64,000 nucleotides of DNA from JBBDWR01 sp040902745 (lineage in GTDB: Bacteria; Actinomycetota; UBA4738; HRBIN12). Under the pieces are notes generated by a model. It worked only from the letters and a program-made list of their open reading frames with translations, ran no database searches and was not told where the DNA came from. Positions 62,336 to 64,000 of this stretch are shown in pieces (within the stretch, counting starts at the first letter, position 1; each line of letters starts with the position of its first letter). The translations under genes and the position numbers were made by a program. The stretch spans positions 1 to 64,000 of the forward strand of contig JBBDWR010000019.1 of NCBI GenBank assembly GCA_040902745.1, written 5' to 3'.

Positions 62336-63364
62336 GTGACAACCGAACCGAGACCGACGACGCGCTTCACCGGGCCCGGCTGGGTCGCTCCGGGTGTCGT
62401 GCTCGCGGCGGCACCGTGGACGTGGTTCCTGCTGCGTGACATGACGCCGATCATGGACGTCGCCGCCGTCGCGCTTCCGCTGATGGCATCGGCCGCCGGG
62501 TGCGCAGCCGCGGTCGTCGCCGGCGTGCGTCGCTCCCCGCTGCCGACTCTGGTGGCGGCGTCGTTCGCGGCGTTCACGCTCGTGGCCGTCCTGGGCCCAC
62601 GGGTGCCGATCCGCGACGAGGCGCCGGTGCGGCCGGTGCGTCTCGCCTCGGCGAACGTCTACGAACGCAACCGGAACGAAGGGTCTGCTCGGGCCCTGCT
62701 CGACCAAGGAGCCGACGTGTTGGTGGTGATCGAGGGGGCTCCCGCGATCGGGGATGGGCTCGCGGGAGCCTATCCGTATCTGATCCAGGAGGGCTTCCTT
62801 TCGGTGCGTTCGTCCTTCCCTGCGCGCGAGCTTTCTTCCGGCGCCGCGCTGAACGGAGCCCGGCTCTTGCGGGTTCGCATCTGGGGTCCGTCGGGTCCGT
62901 TCGTCTTGTACGCGCTCCACTCGCTGAACCCGCTCTACGACGCCGCGTTCGATGCGCAGCTCGGGTTCCTCCAGGACCTGCTCGGGCGGATCGAGCGGGA
63001 GAGCCAGCCCGTGGTCATCGCGGGCGACTTCAACATGAGCGACCGAAGCCAGGGATACCGCCTCGTGACGGGATCGTTGAACGATGCGATGCGAGCGGGG
63101 TGGGCGCGTTCGACCTACTCGAGCGGACCGTGGCAGGTGCTCTTTCTGCGGATCGACTACATCTTCACGACCCCGTCCTGGTGCGCCGCCGACGCCGTTC
63201 GTTTCGACGTCCCGGGGTCCGACCACGAGGGAGTGGCGACGACGATCGGACCCTGCCCCGGCGTCCCGATCCCCGAGGCCCCAACCACCGACACGCCGCC
63301 GCCTCCGTCGTCGTCGTCGCCGTCGTCGTCGTCCAGCACGACGCCATCGGCCGCGACGCCCTAG
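62336..63364 (+). CDS. endonuclease/exonuclease/phosphatase-family membrane protein
   Basis: 342 residues. Three hydrophobic segments in residues about 15-90 (VAPGVVLAAAPWTWFLL, VAAVALPLMASAAGCAAAVVAG, LPTLVAASFAAFTLVAVLG), then an EEP catalytic domain outside or inside the membrane: SANVYERN, LHSLNPLY, the nuclease-like Asp in VVIAGDFNMSDRSQGY, RIDYIFTT and the terminal SDHEGV. This is like YbhP/VanX-associated EEP proteins. The tail is a Pro/Ser/Thr-rich low-complexity run. GTG 62336 is preferred; GTG 62318 is in frame. Ends overlapping the convergent oxidoreductase by 3 bp. Confidence 0.82.
   Translation: MTTEPRPTTRFTGPGWVAPGVVLAAAPWTWFLLRDMTPIMDVAAVALPLMASAAGCAAAVVAGVRRSPLPTLVAASFAAFTLVAVLGPRVPIRDEAPVRPVRLASANVYERNRNEGSARALLDQGADVLVVIEGAPAIGDGLAGAYPYLIQEGFLSVRSSFPARELSSGAALNGARLLRVRIWGPSGPFVLYALHSLNPLYDAAFDAQLGFLQDLLGRIERESQPVVIAGDFNMSDRSQGYRLVTGSLNDAMRAGWARSTYSSGPWQVLFLRIDYIFTTPSWCAADAVRFDVPGSDHEGVATTIGPCPGVPIPEAPTTDTPPPPSSSSPSSSSSTTPSAATP
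63293..63358 (+). repeat. low-complexity Pro/Ser/Thr-coding tract
   Basis: CCG/TCG/ACG-type triplets, with TCG TCG runs coding for Ser, make up the last about 22 codons of the EEP gene. Such tracts vary between strains by slippage. Confidence 0.7.
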
Positions 63365-64000
63365 GAGCGCTTGAGGTCCGAGAGGATCTCTCGCGCCGCG
63401 TTGGCGCCCGGCCCGCCGGTGACACCGCCGCCCGGATGCGCACCCGAGCCGGCGAGGAAGACACCGGGGATCGCGAACCGATAGCGAGCATGCCCCAGCA
63501 GGGGGCGCCACGCGAAGAAGTCATCCAATCCGGGCTCACCGTGATAGACGTGACCGCCCGTGAGCCCAACCTCTCGCTCGAGGTCGCGAGGCGTGCGGAC
63601 CCGGCGTGCGACCACCAGCTCCCCCAGTCCCGGGGCGTAGCGCTCGAGCGTCTTGACCGTGATCTCCGCGAGGCGGTCTTCCTCGATCTCCCAGTCGCCG
63701 TCGCGAAGATCGTACGGTGCCGACTGGAACAACACGCTCATCACGTGATGACCGTCCGGAGCGAGACCCGGATCGTTGAGTGTCGGGATCGTGACCTCGA
63801 GCATCGGATCCTCACAGATGCGCCCGTACTTCCAGGCATCGGCCGCCTTCTCGAGGTAGTCGATCCCGAGCGAGATCACGATGCGGCCTTGTAGCTGGTC
63901 CGGATCGGCACCGTTGAACTTCGGCATGCCGGCGAGGGCGAGATCCACCTTCGCCGTGGCGCCCGGTGTGCGGATGTTCCCCCCGCGCCAAACGAGCTCG
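63361..64000 (-). CDS. phytoene-dehydrogenase-like FAD oxidoreductase (C-terminal part, cut by the window)
   Basis: At least 212 codons; the frame continues past 64000 without a stop. The last residues LAGSGAHPGGGVTGGPGANAAREIL are the FAD-binding C-terminal motif of NAD(P)/FAD-dependent oxidoreductases related to phytoene desaturase (CrtI) and RetSat. MPKFNGADPDQLQGRIVIS and VMSVLFQSAPYDLRDGDWE fit the same group. The N-terminal Rossmann fold lies outside. Some members oxidise carotenoid or other polyprenyl lipids; the substrate here is unknown. The stop overlaps the stop of the EEP gene. Confidence 0.85.
   Translation of the reverse strand, partial: ELVWRGGNIRTPGATAKVDLALAGMPKFNGADPDQLQGRIVISLGIDYLEKAADAWKYGRICEDPMLEVTIPTLNDPGLAPDGHHVMSVLFQSAPYDLRDGDWEIEEDRLAEITVKTLERYAPGLGELVVARRVRTPRDLEREVGLTGGHVYHGEPGLDDFFAWRPLLGHARYRFAIPGVFLAGSGAHPGGGVTGGPGANAAREILSDLKRS

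Overview
The window is 64 kb of high-GC, gene-dense bacterial chromosome, most likely from an uncultured or deep-branching actinobacterium (Actinomycetota). Support: the block mec, moeB, cysO, cysM, murI, metallo-hydrolase, rph, rdgB follows the order of the Mycobacterium tuberculosis Rv1334-Rv1341 region; there are DUF222-HNH and DUF2277 proteins, an acyl-ACP desaturase of the DesA type, an InhA/FabI enoyl reductase and a DUF3488-type transglutaminase operon. GTG starts are frequent. At least eight genes have a TANNNT -10 box 6-7 nt before the start codon, the mark of leaderless mRNAs. I see no rRNA, tRNA, CRISPR array, IS element or prophage.

Layout. 0.2-2.6 kb: secreted Gly-rich MopE-like protein and a GYD protein. 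2.7-4.6 kb: flavoprotein remnant, then a KhtT/KhtU-type K+/H+ antiporter pair. 4.6-7.6 kb: DUF222-HNH nuclease, GNAT remnant, frameshifted HAD-DUF2181 gene. 7.7-11.4 kb: ECF sigma factor, zinc-finger membrane protein, ABC ATPase and two membrane proteins, overlapping end to start. 11.4-15.8 kb: 1452-residue secreted calcium-repeat protein. 16-21.7 kb: methyltransferase, deleted hydrolase/cyclase, membrane protein, desaturase, FAD oxidoreductase with cupin. 21.8-24.5 kb: two overlapping orphan sensor kinases. 24.6-30.2 kb: thiocarboxylate cysteine-synthesis and murI/rph/rdgB operon. 30.2-35.1 kb: selD, Tat amidohydrolase, fabI, glycosidase-like protein. 35.2-43.6 kb: DUF885 protein, AIM24-like remnant, SDR, divergent methyltransferase and aminotransferase, multicopper oxidase, MFS pump, NAD(P)-binding protein. 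43.7-49.8 kb: lon, PhnD-like protein, GH26-like hydrolase, SDR. 49.8-56.8 kb: MoxR-DUF58-transglutaminase operon, agmatinase-like ureohydrolase, disulfide reductase. 56.8-60.5 kb: osmoprotectant-type ABC importer. 60.6-64 kb: frameshifted aromatic amino-acid decarboxylase, DUF2277, endonuclease/phosphatase-family protein, phytoene-dehydrogenase-like gene cut by the window edge.

The best metabolic story is the cysteine operon. MoeB activates the small sulfur carrier CysO, CysM attaches O-phosphoserine-derived alanine to the thiocarboxylate, and Mec releases cysteine. Here CysO is encoded with an extra C-terminal Cys after the Gly-Gly, so Mec, or another protease, may be needed before the first sulfur-transfer cycle.

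A second theme is decay. Four short gene remnants, one in-frame deletion fusion, one N-terminally truncated oxidase and two single-base frameshifts lie among healthy housekeeping genes. I found no convincing new defence or mobile system. All calls rest on reading translations and motifs, without database searches.
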